Both the position numbers and the translations under genes were made by a program. DNA of 26,805 bases from Synergistaceae bacterium (GTDB lineage: Bacteria > Synergistota > Synergistia > Synergistales > Aminobacteriaceae). Under the pieces are notes generated by a model that worked only from the letters and a program-made list of their open reading frames with translations, was not told the origin of the DNA and made no database searches. The stretch's first letter is position 1. Each line of letters opens with the position of its first letter. This document shows, in pieces, positions 7,793 through 15,450 of the stretch. The DNA is taken from NCBI GenBank assembly GCA_022837505.1, contig JALHFZ010000036.1, positions 1 to 26,805 of the forward strand, written 5' to 3'.

Positions 7793-9202
7793 ATGGAGAG
7801 AAAGGAAACCCCGCCCCCGGAGGGGGACATCATCGCCGCCATCGGCACCGCCTGGGGAGAGGCCGGAATTGCCATCGTCCGGATTTCCGGAGAGGGTTCC
7901 CGGGAACTCGCGGGAAAATTTCTCTCCCTCGCCGTCCCCCTGGAGGATACCCCGCCCCGTTTTCTGCGGAACGGCTCCCTTCTCGATGATAAGGGGGACC
8001 CCATAGACCAGGTCCTTGCCGTATGGTTCGCCCCTCCGAAGAGCTACACCGGTGAGGAACTCGTGGAGATCCACACCCACGGAGGGACCCTCGTGGCCCG
8101 AAAATGCCTCGACCTCCTTCTCTGCGGAGGCGCCCGCCTCGCCGAGCCGGGAGAGTTCACCAGAAGGGCTTTTCTCTCAGGACGGATCGATCTCACCCAG
8201 GCGGAGGCCGTCCTCGGCGTCATCCGCTCCCGGAGCGACGAGGCCCTCCGGGCGGCGGTGCGCACCCTGAGGGGAGAACTGGCCGAATTTGCCCGGGACA
8301 TCTACAACGAAATTCTCGCCCTCTCGGGAAGCCTGGAGGCGGCCCTCGATTTTCCCGAGGAGGACCTCCCCTCGGGAGAGGAGGATGAGCTGGTCCTCGC
8401 CATTCAGGCAGTGGAACAGACCCTGAGGGACCTGCTCGACCGGTGCGCCACGGGGCTTCTCCTCCGGGAGGGGATCCGGGTCGCCATCGTCGGACGGCCG
8501 AATGTGGGAAAATCCTCCCTTCTGAACGCCCTGCTGAAGGAGTCCCGGGCTATCGTCACGGCCATCCCGGGAACTACAAGGGATCTCATCGAAGAGGTCA
8601 TCACCTGCCGGGGGGTGCCCCTGCGGCTGATAGACACGGCAGGGATGGGCCCTCCCTCCGACGAGGCGGAAGCCATGGGCATCTCCCTCGCCGAGGGGGT
8701 CTTTCAGGATGCGGATGTACGGATCTGGGTGGTGGACGGCAGCGTCCCCCTCCATCCGGACGATCTCAAACTGGCGGAACGTCTTCCGGGAAGGGAACAC
8801 GTGGTCGCCGTGAACAAGTCGGATCTTCCACCGGGAGCTGCGGAGGGGGGGCGGACGACTGCCGAGTTCGTGGCTGACCTCCTGCCCGGAAGCACCGTCC
8901 TCTCCATCTCGGCGAAGGAAAACCGGGGGATCGAAATGCTGAAGGACGACATTCTCGCCGCCATCGCCGGAGGGGGCACCCTTGAGGCCGGGCTGAACGC
9001 CTCGGCCCGCCAGGTGGAGGAGATACGGTCTGCGGCGGGCTTCCTCAAAGACGCTGCAGAGACCCTTTCCGCCGGTATGGGTCAGGACGTGGCCGCCTCA
9101 AGCCTGGGGGAAGCCCGCAGGGCCATGGAGCGCCTCCTCGGGATCGAAAAGGACGATACCCTGCTTGACTATATCTTCAGCCAGTTCTGCCTGGGGAAAT
9201 AA
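7793..9202 (+). CDS. mnmE: tRNA modification GTPase MnmE
   Basis: MnmE, with MnmG, installs the carboxymethylaminomethyl group on wobble uridine 34 of certain tRNAs, using methylene-tetrahydrofolate, FAD and GTP. The 469-residue length is normal. The N-terminal folate-binding domain (about 10-125) starts with DIIAAIGTAWGEAGIAIVRISG. A helical domain is split around a G domain with P-loop GRPNVGKS (234-241), switch region PGTTRD, DTAG (281-284) and NKSD (341-344). The essential C-terminal motif is CLGK (466-469) with Cys466, a small change from the usual CIGK. GGAGGAGG before the ATG fixes the start. No mnmG, rnpA or yidC lies beside it, so the common mnmE neighbourhood is not present here. 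It is single, between a terminator upstream and a shared terminator downstream. Confidence 0.98.
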   Translation: MERKETPPPEGDIIAAIGTAWGEAGIAIVRISGEGSRELAGKFLSLAVPLEDTPPRFLRNGSLLDDKGDPIDQVLAVWFAPPKSYTGEELVEIHTHGGTLVARKCLDLLLCGGARLAEPGEFTRRAFLSGRIDLTQAEAVLGVIRSRSDEALRAAVRTLRGELAEFARDIYNEILALSGSLEAALDFPEEDLPSGEEDELVLAIQAVEQTLRDLLDRCATGLLLREGIRVAIVGRPNVGKSSLLNALLKESRAIVTAIPGTTRDLIEEVITCRGVPLRLIDTAGMGPPSDEAEAMGISLAEGVFQDADVRIWVVDGSVPLHPDDLKLAERLPGREHVVAVNKSDLPPGAAEGGRTTAEFVADLLPGSTVLSISAKENRGIEMLKDDILAAIAGGGTLEAGLNASARQVEEIRSAAGFLKDAAETLSAGMGQDVAASSLGEARRAMERLLGIEKDDTLLDYIFSQFCLGK

Positions 9203-9220
9203 TACCGGTACTGTCGAAAC

Positions 9221-9264
9221 AAGGCGCGGGGCGGCCCCTTAGGGGCCGCCCCGCGCCTTTTGCT
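9221..9264. terminator. Bidirectional terminator between mnmE and pepA
   Basis: Perfect 19-base arms 9221-9239 and 9241-9259, very G+C-rich (core GGCGCGGGGCGGCCCC), with T-rich sequence on the right and AA on the left. It lies between convergent genes, 19 bases after mnmE and 10 bases from the pepA stop, and can end both transcripts. Confidence 0.93.
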
Positions 9265-9268
9265 CTTT

Positions 9269-10732
9269 CTATCTGCAGCCGAGAAGGTATTCCAGGCAGG
9301 TCCGTACGGCGTAGCCGCTGGCCCCCTTGCAGCAGACGGAGTATTCGTCCTTGAAGAAGTCCACCCCCGCGATGTCGAGGTGAGCCCAGGGGATCCCCTC
9401 CTTCACGAACTCCCTGAGGAACTGGGCGGCGAAGATCGCCCCGCCGTACCGTCCCGCCGCGTTCACGAGATCGGCCACGGGGGATTTCAGCGTCTCGGTG
9501 ATCCGCTCGTCATCGAGGGGCATCCTCCAGAACCGCTCGCCCCTCCGGGCAGCCGCCGAGAGAATCCCTTCGGCAAGCTCGTCGGAGGAGGCGAAGAGCC
9601 CTCCCATATTGGTCCCGAGGGCGACGACGCAGGCCCCCGTAAGGGTCGCCATGTCGATGATTCCATCGGGGGCAAGATTTGAGGCGTAGCTGAGGGCGTC
9701 CGCAAGGACCAGCCGCCCCTCGGCGTCCGTGTTGTCCACCTCCACTGTCTTGCCGTTGTGCATCCGGAGGATGTCGTCCGGGCGAAAGGCCCGTCCTCCG
9801 GGCATATTCTCGGCGAGGGCGACGATTCCGTGGACCTCGCAGGGGATCTTCATCTTCGAGACTCCCCGGAGGATGGCGAAGATGTTGCATGCCCCGGATT
9901 TGTCCCCCTTCATGGTCCGGATGAAATCCCCGGGCTTCAGATTGAGGCCGCCGCTGTCGAAGGTGATCCCCTTCCCCACGAGGGCGATCTTCCGCAGAGC
10001 CGTTCCCTCGGGCTTCCAGATCATGTGGACGAGGCGGGGGGGCGTGGCGGACCCCATCCCCACGGCGTAGAGCCCTCCCATCCCCTCCGAGGCGATCCGC
10101 TTTTCGTCCCAGACCTCCACGGAGAAGCCGAAATCTTCCCCCCATTTCAAAGCGAGATCCGCCAGGGTCAGCGGGTTATGCACGTTGCCGGGCTCGTTTG
10201 CCAGATCCCGGGCCCAGTTCTGGGCGCACCCCAGCAGTTTTCCCTTCTCAAGGCCGGCATCGTCCCCGCCCGCGAGGATCACTTCCTTCGTCTCGGGGAG
10301 GCGGTCCTCCTCCCTGACCGACTTGTACCGGTCGAAGGAATAGCGGCCCAGTTCAGCCCCCTCGGCAACGGCGGAGCTCATCTCCCCATCGGGCTTTTCG
10401 GGAAGTATAAGGGTAATTCTCTCAGTGCCGTCGGAGCGGCAGCGGCGCAGCAATTCCGCCGTGCGGGATCGGACGTTCTCTTCGGAATACCCCTTCCTCT
10501 CTCCGAGGCCAACGAGATAGAGGGATGAAACCCCCTCCCCCTCCAGGGGAATTCTGACGATCTTTCCTTTTTTCCCCTTGAAGGAGGGGTCCTTCAGAAG
10601 AAGTTCTGCCATCCGAAGGGTATTCTCTCCGGGCAGGTGAGAGGGGACCGGCTCATCGGAGAGAAGATAGAGGGCCAGGGAGCCCCTGGAAAGGGGCTCT
10701 TCAGTGGAAAAGGGGTGAGAGTATATTTTCAT
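9269..10732 (-). CDS. pepA: Leucyl aminopeptidase (M17 family)
   Basis: Cytosolic two-metal aminopeptidase that removes N-terminal residues from peptides, fitting a peptide-fermenting lifestyle. The 487-residue protein has an N-terminal regulatory/hexamer domain to about 165 and an M17 catalytic domain after it. The expected ligands and catalytic residues are visible: Lys254 and Asp259 in GKGITFDSGG, Asp277 in MKGDKSGA, and Asp336, Glu338 and Arg340 in the signature NTDAEGRL (334-341). AGGAGG eight bases before the ATG supports the start. It is last in the alr-htpG-eamA-pepA run, 36 bases after eamA. The E. coli homologue also binds DNA in ColE1 dimer resolution; nothing here indicates that role. 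The symbol is by family, not by one-to-one orthology. Confidence 0.96.
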   Translation of the reverse strand: MKIYSHPFSTEEPLSRGSLALYLLSDEPVPSHLPGENTLRMAELLLKDPSFKGKKGKIVRIPLEGEGVSSLYLVGLGERKGYSEENVRSRTAELLRRCRSDGTERITLILPEKPDGEMSSAVAEGAELGRYSFDRYKSVREEDRLPETKEVILAGGDDAGLEKGKLLGCAQNWARDLANEPGNVHNPLTLADLALKWGEDFGFSVEVWDEKRIASEGMGGLYAVGMGSATPPRLVHMIWKPEGTALRKIALVGKGITFDSGGLNLKPGDFIRTMKGDKSGACNIFAILRGVSKMKIPCEVHGIVALAENMPGGRAFRPDDILRMHNGKTVEVDNTDAEGRLVLADALSYASNLAPDGIIDMATLTGACVVALGTNMGGLFASSDELAEGILSAAARRGERFWRMPLDDERITETLKSPVADLVNAAGRYGGAIFAAQFLREFVKEGIPWAHLDIAGVDFFKDEYSVCCKGASGYAVRTCLEYLLGCR

Positions 10733-10768
10733 TCGCTGATACCTCCTGAATACAATCTGGGTGCTTCT

Positions 10769-11650
10769 TTACCCTTTACTTCGGTTGACAAACCATACTC
10801 CGAGAAAGACAAGAGCCCCTCCTGCGATCATCGAGGGGGTCAGGGGTTCTCCGAGGAAGAGAACGGACAGGGAGACCGCTACTACCGGGTTTACATAGAG
10901 AAAAACTCCCACCTCCGAGGCGGGAAGCTCCCGGAGGGCATCGTACCAGAAGAGATAGGCCGCAGCGGAGCAGAAGACCCCCAGAAAAAGGATGTTCGCC
11001 CACCCCGAGGCTGCGATGGAGGGGATCTCACCGTATCCTCCGGTCCACAGAAAGGGAACTGATGAGTAGAGCCATCCGAAAAGAAGGACGTACCCCATGG
11101 CCAGAGCGGGCTCGCGGTTCTGCAGAGCCTTTCTCGAGAGGACGGAAAAAAGCCCCCAGGAGAAGACGCTGAGGACCATGAAGATCTCTCCGGCAGCAAC
11201 CCCCCTTCCCGAAAAAGAAAGGCTCCCCTTCGACATGATGACGAGCACGCCGAAGGCAGCCAGGAGTATTCCCGCCACCTTCCTACCGTTCAGGCGCTCG
11301 GCGAGGATCAAAGCGCCGAGAAGGGCGATGGCGATGGGGTTCGCCGCGACGATCAGGCCCGACATCCCCGCCGAAAGGCTCTGGAGGGCAGCCCCCTGTA
11401 CGGAGTTGTGAAAAAAAACCCCGATGAAACCCAGGGACGCAAAGATCAGGGTCTCCCGGAGGGAGAGAAACCGGAGCTTTTTCTTCAGGGCGAGGAAGGC
11501 AAAAAGAACAAGCACGGCGGTTCCGAAGCGCAGCCAGAGGACCGCGGGAACGGACGCCTGGGATACGGCTACCTTTGTGGAGGGAAGGGACCCTCCCCAC
11601 AGGATGACCGCGAGGAGGGCCTTCAGCCGCGCTGATGCGGAAGGGCTCAT
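10769..11650 (-). CDS. EamA/DMT-family transporter (10 membrane spans)
   Basis: Inner-membrane protein of the drug/metabolite transporter superfamily, 293 residues, with two EamA repeats of about five hydrophobic spans each. The first repeat opens with LLAVILWGGSLPSTKVAV and the second begins near residue 150 with FMVLSVFSWGLFSVLSRKAL; the C-terminal span contains FLGEPLTPSMIAGGALVFLGVW, a typical closing motif. Members export amino acids, nucleosides or other small metabolites; the substrate here is unknown. The start overlaps the htpG stop in an ATGA junction, so the two are translationally coupled. Placement with peptidase and alanine racemase genes fits amino-acid efflux, but this is only context. 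Confidence 0.92.
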   Translation of the reverse strand: MSPSASARLKALLAVILWGGSLPSTKVAVSQASVPAVLWLRFGTAVLVLFAFLALKKKLRFLSLRETLIFASLGFIGVFFHNSVQGAALQSLSAGMSGLIVAANPIAIALLGALILAERLNGRKVAGILLAAFGVLVIMSKGSLSFSGRGVAAGEIFMVLSVFSWGLFSVLSRKALQNREPALAMGYVLLFGWLYSSVPFLWTGGYGEIPSIAASGWANILFLGVFCSAAAYLFWYDALRELPASEVGVFLYVNPVVAVSLSVLFLGEPLTPSMIAGGALVFLGVWFVNRSKG

Positions 11651-13590
11651 TCTTTTTCCGGGACGTCCCGCCCCTTCAGGCCGAGGGTCATGAGATCGGC
11701 AACCCTTCGGGCGAACTCCCCCGGATTTTCAATCTGACCGCCCCCGGCAAGAAGGGACTGGTAATAGAGAAGCCACCCGTAGTCCTCAAGTTTTGTACGC
11801 TCCTCTTTCCCGGCCGAGGCAAGGCGCTGCCCGAGGGCCGTGATCAGGGGTGAGGCGGGGTTGATCTCGAGGATGCGCTTCTCCGCCGGAACCTCCCTGC
11901 CCATGGACCGGAGGAGCTGCTCCATGGCCATGGACCCTCCCTCCCGGTCGTTCACAAGACATGCCGGCGAGGTGGTGAGACGGTCGGAGAAGCGGACTTC
12001 CTTGACGACATCCTTCAGAACCTCCCGGAGGAAAGCGGCCGTATCCTCCGGCTGCTCCTGATCGTTTTTCTTCCCCTCCGTCCCTGCGGGGAGGGCATCC
12101 ACCCGCTCAAGGGAGCGGAACTCCATGCCTCCCCAGGTGGTGAGGGAAGGGGCGAGAACCTCGTCCACCGGGTCAGTAAGAAGAAGGACGTTCTCCCCCC
12201 CGGAAGCGCATCGCTCAAGAAGAGGGGATGTCCGCAGGGCAGCCTCCTTCCGTCCGGTGAGGTAGTAGATCTGTTCCTGCCCCTCCTTCCGCTCCTCCTG
12301 GTACTCCTTCAGGGAGATGAGCTTGCCGGGGCGGGCTGTTGAGGAGAAAAGGCAGAGATCGAGAAGGGCGTCCCTGTGCTCCCCCTCGCTTCCGTCGAAG
12401 GAGACAAGCCCCTCCTTGAGGACGGCGCCGAACTCTTTCCAGAAGAGAAGGTACTTTTCCCGGTCGTCGGCCATCAGTTTTTTCAGGGCGTTGAGCACCC
12501 TCCGGACGATCCCCTTCCGGATGATCCGGAGGAGGGGGTCTTCCTGAAGCATCTCCCGGGAGATATTGAGGGGGAGGTCCTCGGAATCCACCACTCCCCG
12601 GAGGAAGCGGAGCCATGAGGGGACGAGCTCCTTGCAGTCGTTCATGATGAAGACATTCCGGATGTACAGGTTCACCCCCGAGGGGATCATACCGAAATGG
12701 AGGTCGAAGGGGGCCCTGGAGGGGACGAAGAGCACTCCACGGAATTCCGTACCCCCCTCCACGGAGAATACGACCCGCAGCAGGGGAGGCTCCCAGTCGT
12801 GGCTGATATGCTTGTAGAATTCGTTGTACTCTTCTTCCGAGACGTCCTTTTCGCTCCGCCGCCAGATGGGTTTGCCCGAGTTCAGAGTCTCGTCGGCAAC
12901 CTCCTCTTTTCCCTCCTTCGTCTTCTTCACCGCCATGACGATGGGGTAGGTCACGAAGTCGGAGTATTTCCGGACGATCTCCCGGATCGTCCATTCGTCA
13001 GTGTATTCCCGGTCACCCTTTGAGGAGTCGCTCCCTTTCAGATGAAGGAGCACCGTCGTCCCCGGCTTCCTTCGCTCTGCCGGCTCGATGGTATAGGTTC
13101 CGTCTCCGGAAGAGGAGAACTTCCACCCCTCCCTCTCGCCTAAACGGCGGGTCACCACATCAACCCTGTCGGCCACCATGAAGGCGGAATAGAAGCCCAC
13201 GCCGAACTGGCCGATGAGGGCCTCCGCCCGCACTCCTCCGCCGCTGGACTTCAGCGCCTCAAGATATTCCCGGGTGCCGGACTTTGCGATGGTGCCGATG
13301 TATTCTTTGAGCTCCTCCCGGTTCATCCCGACGCCGTTGTCGGAGACGGAGAGGGTTCTCCCCTTTTGATCGGGGTCGATCCGTATTTCCGGAGCCCCGA
13401 GCCCCTCCGAGGGGTCCTGATCTTCGAGATCGGGATTCGCCGCAAGCTCGATCCGCCGTTTGTCCAGGGCATCGGAGGCGTTGGAGATCAGCTCTCTTAA
13501 AAAAATATCCCGGTTCGAGTAGACGGAGTGAATCATGAGGTCAAGCAGCTGCTTCGCCTCCGTCTGAAAGGTCAAATGTTCTTTTTCCAT
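11647..13590 (-). CDS. htpG: Molecular chaperone HtpG (bacterial Hsp90)
   Basis: Cytosolic ATP-dependent dimeric chaperone, 647 residues, slightly longer than the usual 620-635. The GHKL ATPase domain has Glu33 and Asn37 in RELISNASDALDKRR, DNGVGM (84-89), IGTIAKSGT and GQFGVGFYSAFMVADRV (128-143), the lid and ATP-binding elements. The middle domain follows, with WEPPLLRVVFSVEGGTEFRGVLFVPS and NISREMLQ, and the C-terminal dimerisation domain begins after about 530. A short acidic insertion at about 53-66 (LEDQDPSEGLG) accounts for part of the extra length. AAGGAGAG before the ATG confirms the start. It lies 51 bases after alr and overlaps eamA by four bases. No heat-shock operator was recognised upstream, so regulation probably follows the operon. 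Confidence 0.97.
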   Translation of the reverse strand: MEKEHLTFQTEAKQLLDLMIHSVYSNRDIFLRELISNASDALDKRRIELAANPDLEDQDPSEGLGAPEIRIDPDQKGRTLSVSDNGVGMNREELKEYIGTIAKSGTREYLEALKSSGGGVRAEALIGQFGVGFYSAFMVADRVDVVTRRLGEREGWKFSSSGDGTYTIEPAERRKPGTTVLLHLKGSDSSKGDREYTDEWTIREIVRKYSDFVTYPIVMAVKKTKEGKEEVADETLNSGKPIWRRSEKDVSEEEYNEFYKHISHDWEPPLLRVVFSVEGGTEFRGVLFVPSRAPFDLHFGMIPSGVNLYIRNVFIMNDCKELVPSWLRFLRGVVDSEDLPLNISREMLQEDPLLRIIRKGIVRRVLNALKKLMADDREKYLLFWKEFGAVLKEGLVSFDGSEGEHRDALLDLCLFSSTARPGKLISLKEYQEERKEGQEQIYYLTGRKEAALRTSPLLERCASGGENVLLLTDPVDEVLAPSLTTWGGMEFRSLERVDALPAGTEGKKNDQEQPEDTAAFLREVLKDVVKEVRFSDRLTTSPACLVNDREGGSMAMEQLLRSMGREVPAEKRILEINPASPLITALGQRLASAGKEERTKLEDYGWLLYYQSLLAGGGQIENPGEFARRVADLMTLGLKGRDVPEKE

Positions 13591-13641
13591 GGGAACTCTC
13601 CTTCCGGTGAGATATGCAGTTTTACTCTGACGGAACTTTTT

Positions 13642-14802
13642 TCAGTTTTCCCCTCCGAGTTCATCGTCTCGATAGACCCGGGGAACCCGGGGGCTGATGA
13701 TCGCGCCTATGGCAGCCACGATGGTATCCATTTTTTCAGCGTATTCATAGATGGTGATCTCTTCGTTCCCCTGTCTTCCTATCAGGACCGCTTCGTCCCC
13801 CACAGCGGCTTCCGGAAGGGCCGAGACGTTGACCATGCACTGGTCCATGCAGATCCGGCCCGCTACGGGGCAGCGCACACCCCGGATGAGAACATCCGCC
13901 CTGTTGGACAGATTCCGTGCAAATCCATCGGCATACCCCACGGGTAGAACCGCCATGCGCTCCTCGGAGGTGGTGGTATAGGTCATGCCGTAGCTCACCG
14001 TCTTTCCGGCGGGCAGAGTGCGGAGGGCCCCGATCCGGGTCCTGAAGGAGAAGCCGGGGAGGATGGGGATGCTTCTCGGCACCTCGGGGGTGGGGTACAT
14101 TCCGGCCAGGATCTGCCCCGCCCGGACTCCGTCCATGGCCCATTCGGGATAGGAGAGGGTGCCTCCGGAGTTGCAGCAGTGCCTCAGGGGTATATGGATC
14201 CCCCTCTTTTCGAGGGCCTCAAGGGCAGCGAGAAAGGCATCATGCTGTTCTTCCGTATAGGCGAGGTCCTTTTCGTCCGCCGCGGCGAAATGGGTGAAGA
14301 TCCCCTCGCAGACGATTCCCGGAAGGGAGGCCACCCTTGCCGCCTTCTCGACGACTTCCTCCGGAGAGAAGCCGATTCTTCCCATGCCGGTATCGACCTT
14401 CAGGTGGACAATGGCCTTTTTCCCGATTTTTTCCGAGGCAGCCGACATGGCCCGGGCCATCTCCATATCGGTGATGGAGGCGCGGATCCCCTGGCGGACG
14501 TACTCCTCCGCCGCGTCGTAGGGGGATGCGCCGAGGACGAGGACGGGGACGGTTATTCCTCCCCGCCGGAGCTCCACGGCTTCGTCGGCGGTAGCGACGA
14601 TGAAGAAATCCGCCCCCTCCCTCCGGAGGGCCCAGGCCACCGGAAGGGCCCCTAGGTTGTAGGCGTTCGCCTTGATGACCGAAAATACCCTGGGGACGGG
14701 CGCGCCTTCCTGCCGCGCCGCAAGAATATGATCCCGGATTGCCCTGTAATTTGCCCGTATATTGTCGAGGCGTACTTCCATCCATGTAGGTCGCAGGGTC
14801 AT
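13642..14802 (-). CDS. alr: Alanine racemase
   Basis: PLP-dependent fold-type III racemase, 386 residues, interconverting L- and D-alanine for peptidoglycan. Lys44 in IKANAYNLG is the Schiff-base lysine, Tyr271 in VSYGMTY the second catalytic base, KVDTGMGRIG (135-144) and HCCNSGGTL the active-site strands, Arg227 (GVRAG) the expected contact to the PLP ring nitrogen, and CMDQCMVNVS (318-327) the C-terminal substrate site. Two motifs depart from the common form: YNLG in place of YGHG after the lysine, and AGQILAGMYP in place of the usual RxGIxLYG. Those changes could mean a different amino-acid preference, though alanine racemase stays the best call. It heads the alr-htpG-eamA-pepA run; AAGGAAGG lies before its ATG. 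Confidence 0.93.
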   Translation of the reverse strand: MTLRPTWMEVRLDNIRANYRAIRDHILAARQEGAPVPRVFSVIKANAYNLGALPVAWALRREGADFFIVATADEAVELRRGGITVPVLVLGASPYDAAEEYVRQGIRASITDMEMARAMSAASEKIGKKAIVHLKVDTGMGRIGFSPEEVVEKAARVASLPGIVCEGIFTHFAAADEKDLAYTEEQHDAFLAALEALEKRGIHIPLRHCCNSGGTLSYPEWAMDGVRAGQILAGMYPTPEVPRSIPILPGFSFRTRIGALRTLPAGKTVSYGMTYTTTSEERMAVLPVGYADGFARNLSNRADVLIRGVRCPVAGRICMDQCMVNVSALPEAAVGDEAVLIGRQGNEEITIYEYAEKMDTIVAAIGAIISPRVPRVYRDDELGGEN

Positions 14803-14930
14803 TTGAAAACCTTCCTTCTAAAATGTTTTTGGCATTTATACCTGAAAACCGGCATTTTCGCTGCCTGATTGAACGCAATTGTAACATGGGAATTCGAGAG
14901 CAGAAAATCAATGCGTCATTATATCGACAG

Positions 14931-14950
14931 TTTACTGCAGATGCAGTAAA
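14931..14950. promoter_or_regulatory. Perfect 20-bp palindrome, possible operator
   Basis: TTTACTGCA and TGCAGTAAA are exact complements separated by GA. The short centre and symmetric form resemble a dimeric regulator's binding site more than an RNA hairpin. It lies about 130 bases upstream of alr and 500 upstream of the D-aminoacylase gene. No regulator gene is nearby, so the binding protein is unknown. It does not match the E. coli LexA spacing. Confidence 0.45.
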
Positions 14951-15012
14951 ATTTGCCGGGGTGGATTTTTAAGAAGATCACATGTATAATCGCTTGTGTG
15001 TAAGAAAGAGTG

Positions 15013-15029
15013 CATTGTATAAAACAATG
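15013..15029. repeat. Small inverted repeat CATTGT-N5-ACAATG
   Basis: Six-base arms 15013-15018 and 15024-15029 around ATAAA. It may be a second operator or chance in A+T-rich DNA; only its closeness to the 20-bp palindrome makes it worth noting. Confidence 0.25.
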
Positions 15030-15032
15030 GAT

Positions 15033-15260
15033 TTAAAAATTTCGGGTACAACAAATCTTTTTGAACTGCTCCCTGATTTCAGTTGCTATACATTCGATAC
15101 GCTTTGTTAAATAACGATTATTCCCCAGGACAAAACCATTATACCAACCATCCCAGAGGACAAAGAGAACAATATTTTGATAAACATTATCGTTTAATCG
15201 AAGCCTGGCTTTAAATGACAGTGACTTTTTAATAAACAAAGATGTCCGAAATGAATCCAG
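15033..15260 (-). other. Unrecognised short reading frame, possible gene remnant
   Basis: An open frame of about 75 codons on the minus strand ends in TAA at 15033 and is open up to a TAG at 15261-15263. The only usable start is a TTG at 15239, with no ribosome site. The translation has a plausible protein-like composition (NIVLFVLWDGWYNGF, then a charged helix ending EIREQFKKI), which loosely recalls the last strand and helix of a sensor domain such as GAF, but I cannot assign a family. It could be the C-terminal scrap of a regulator lost when the island was formed, or not coding at all. Confidence 0.2.
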
Positions 15261-15270
15261 CTAAAAAGCT

Positions 15271-15300
15271 GCCGCCTCTGTTTGTAAGGCTTCAGGCGGT
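15271..15300 (+). other. Hairpin upstream of the D-aminoacylase gene
   Basis: CCGCCT (15272-15277) pairs with AGGCGG (15294-15299), with a flanking G-T pair, around a 16-base loop; an alternative pairing uses AGGC at 15287-15290. AGTTTTG follows, so this may be the terminator of a lost upstream gene or a leader element. The evidence is weak. Confidence 0.3.
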
Positions 15301-15351
15301 AGTTTTGACTCAATAGGAAAGCAGACCTCTTACTTCATTGCGAGTTTCTAA

Positions 15352-15398
15352 GGGAATGCAAGCCCGCTTGTCGCAAGGCTTAAAATATCTGCATTCCC
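15352..15398 (+). ncRNA. Nested stem-loop in the D-aminoacylase leader
   Basis: An outer nine-pair stem (GGGAATGCA at 15352-15360 with TGCATTCCC at 15390-15398) encloses an inner hairpin, AAGC-CCG-CTTG-TCG-CAAG-GCTT (15360-15381; the base at 15360 can join either stem). It ends about 50 bases before the start codon and has no T-tract, so it is not an ordinary terminator. A structured 5' leader (regulatory RNA or mRNA stabiliser) or a protein-binding site is possible. I recognise no known riboswitch class. Confidence 0.35.
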
Positions 15399-15450
15399 GG
15401 CGGGCGGAATTTATCCTGGACAACAGTGAAACAAAAATAAAGAAAAGGGC

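Larger units (their letters stand above)
14803..15450. other. Long A+T-rich intergenic region between alr and the D-aminoacylase gene
   Basis: About 650 bases without a convincing intact gene. It marks the switch from G+C-rich host sequence to A+T-richer sequence. It holds a 20-bp palindrome (14931-14950), a smaller inverted repeat (15013-15029), a short minus-strand reading frame with no recognised family (15033-15260), a hairpin (15271-15300), a TTGACT hexamer (15305-15310) that may be a -35 box, and a nested stem-loop (15352-15398) just upstream of the next gene. Each is listed separately. I saw no transposase, tRNA or integrase. Confidence 0.75.

Noticed and set aside
9758..10528. 256-codon frame antisense to pepA
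   Set aside because: It is the complement of a well-supported M17 aminopeptidase and has no ribosome site or domain.
14240..14911. Long reading frame on the minus strand overlapping alr
   Set aside because: It is a shifted-frame shadow of alr; its sequence is Arg/Gly/Pro-rich low-complexity as expected from G+C-rich DNA read out of frame.
15241..15450. Known riboswitch (lysine, glycine, SAM, cobalamin) upstream of the D-aminoacylase gene
   Set aside because: The stem-loop is far shorter than these classes and lacks their conserved junction sequences.
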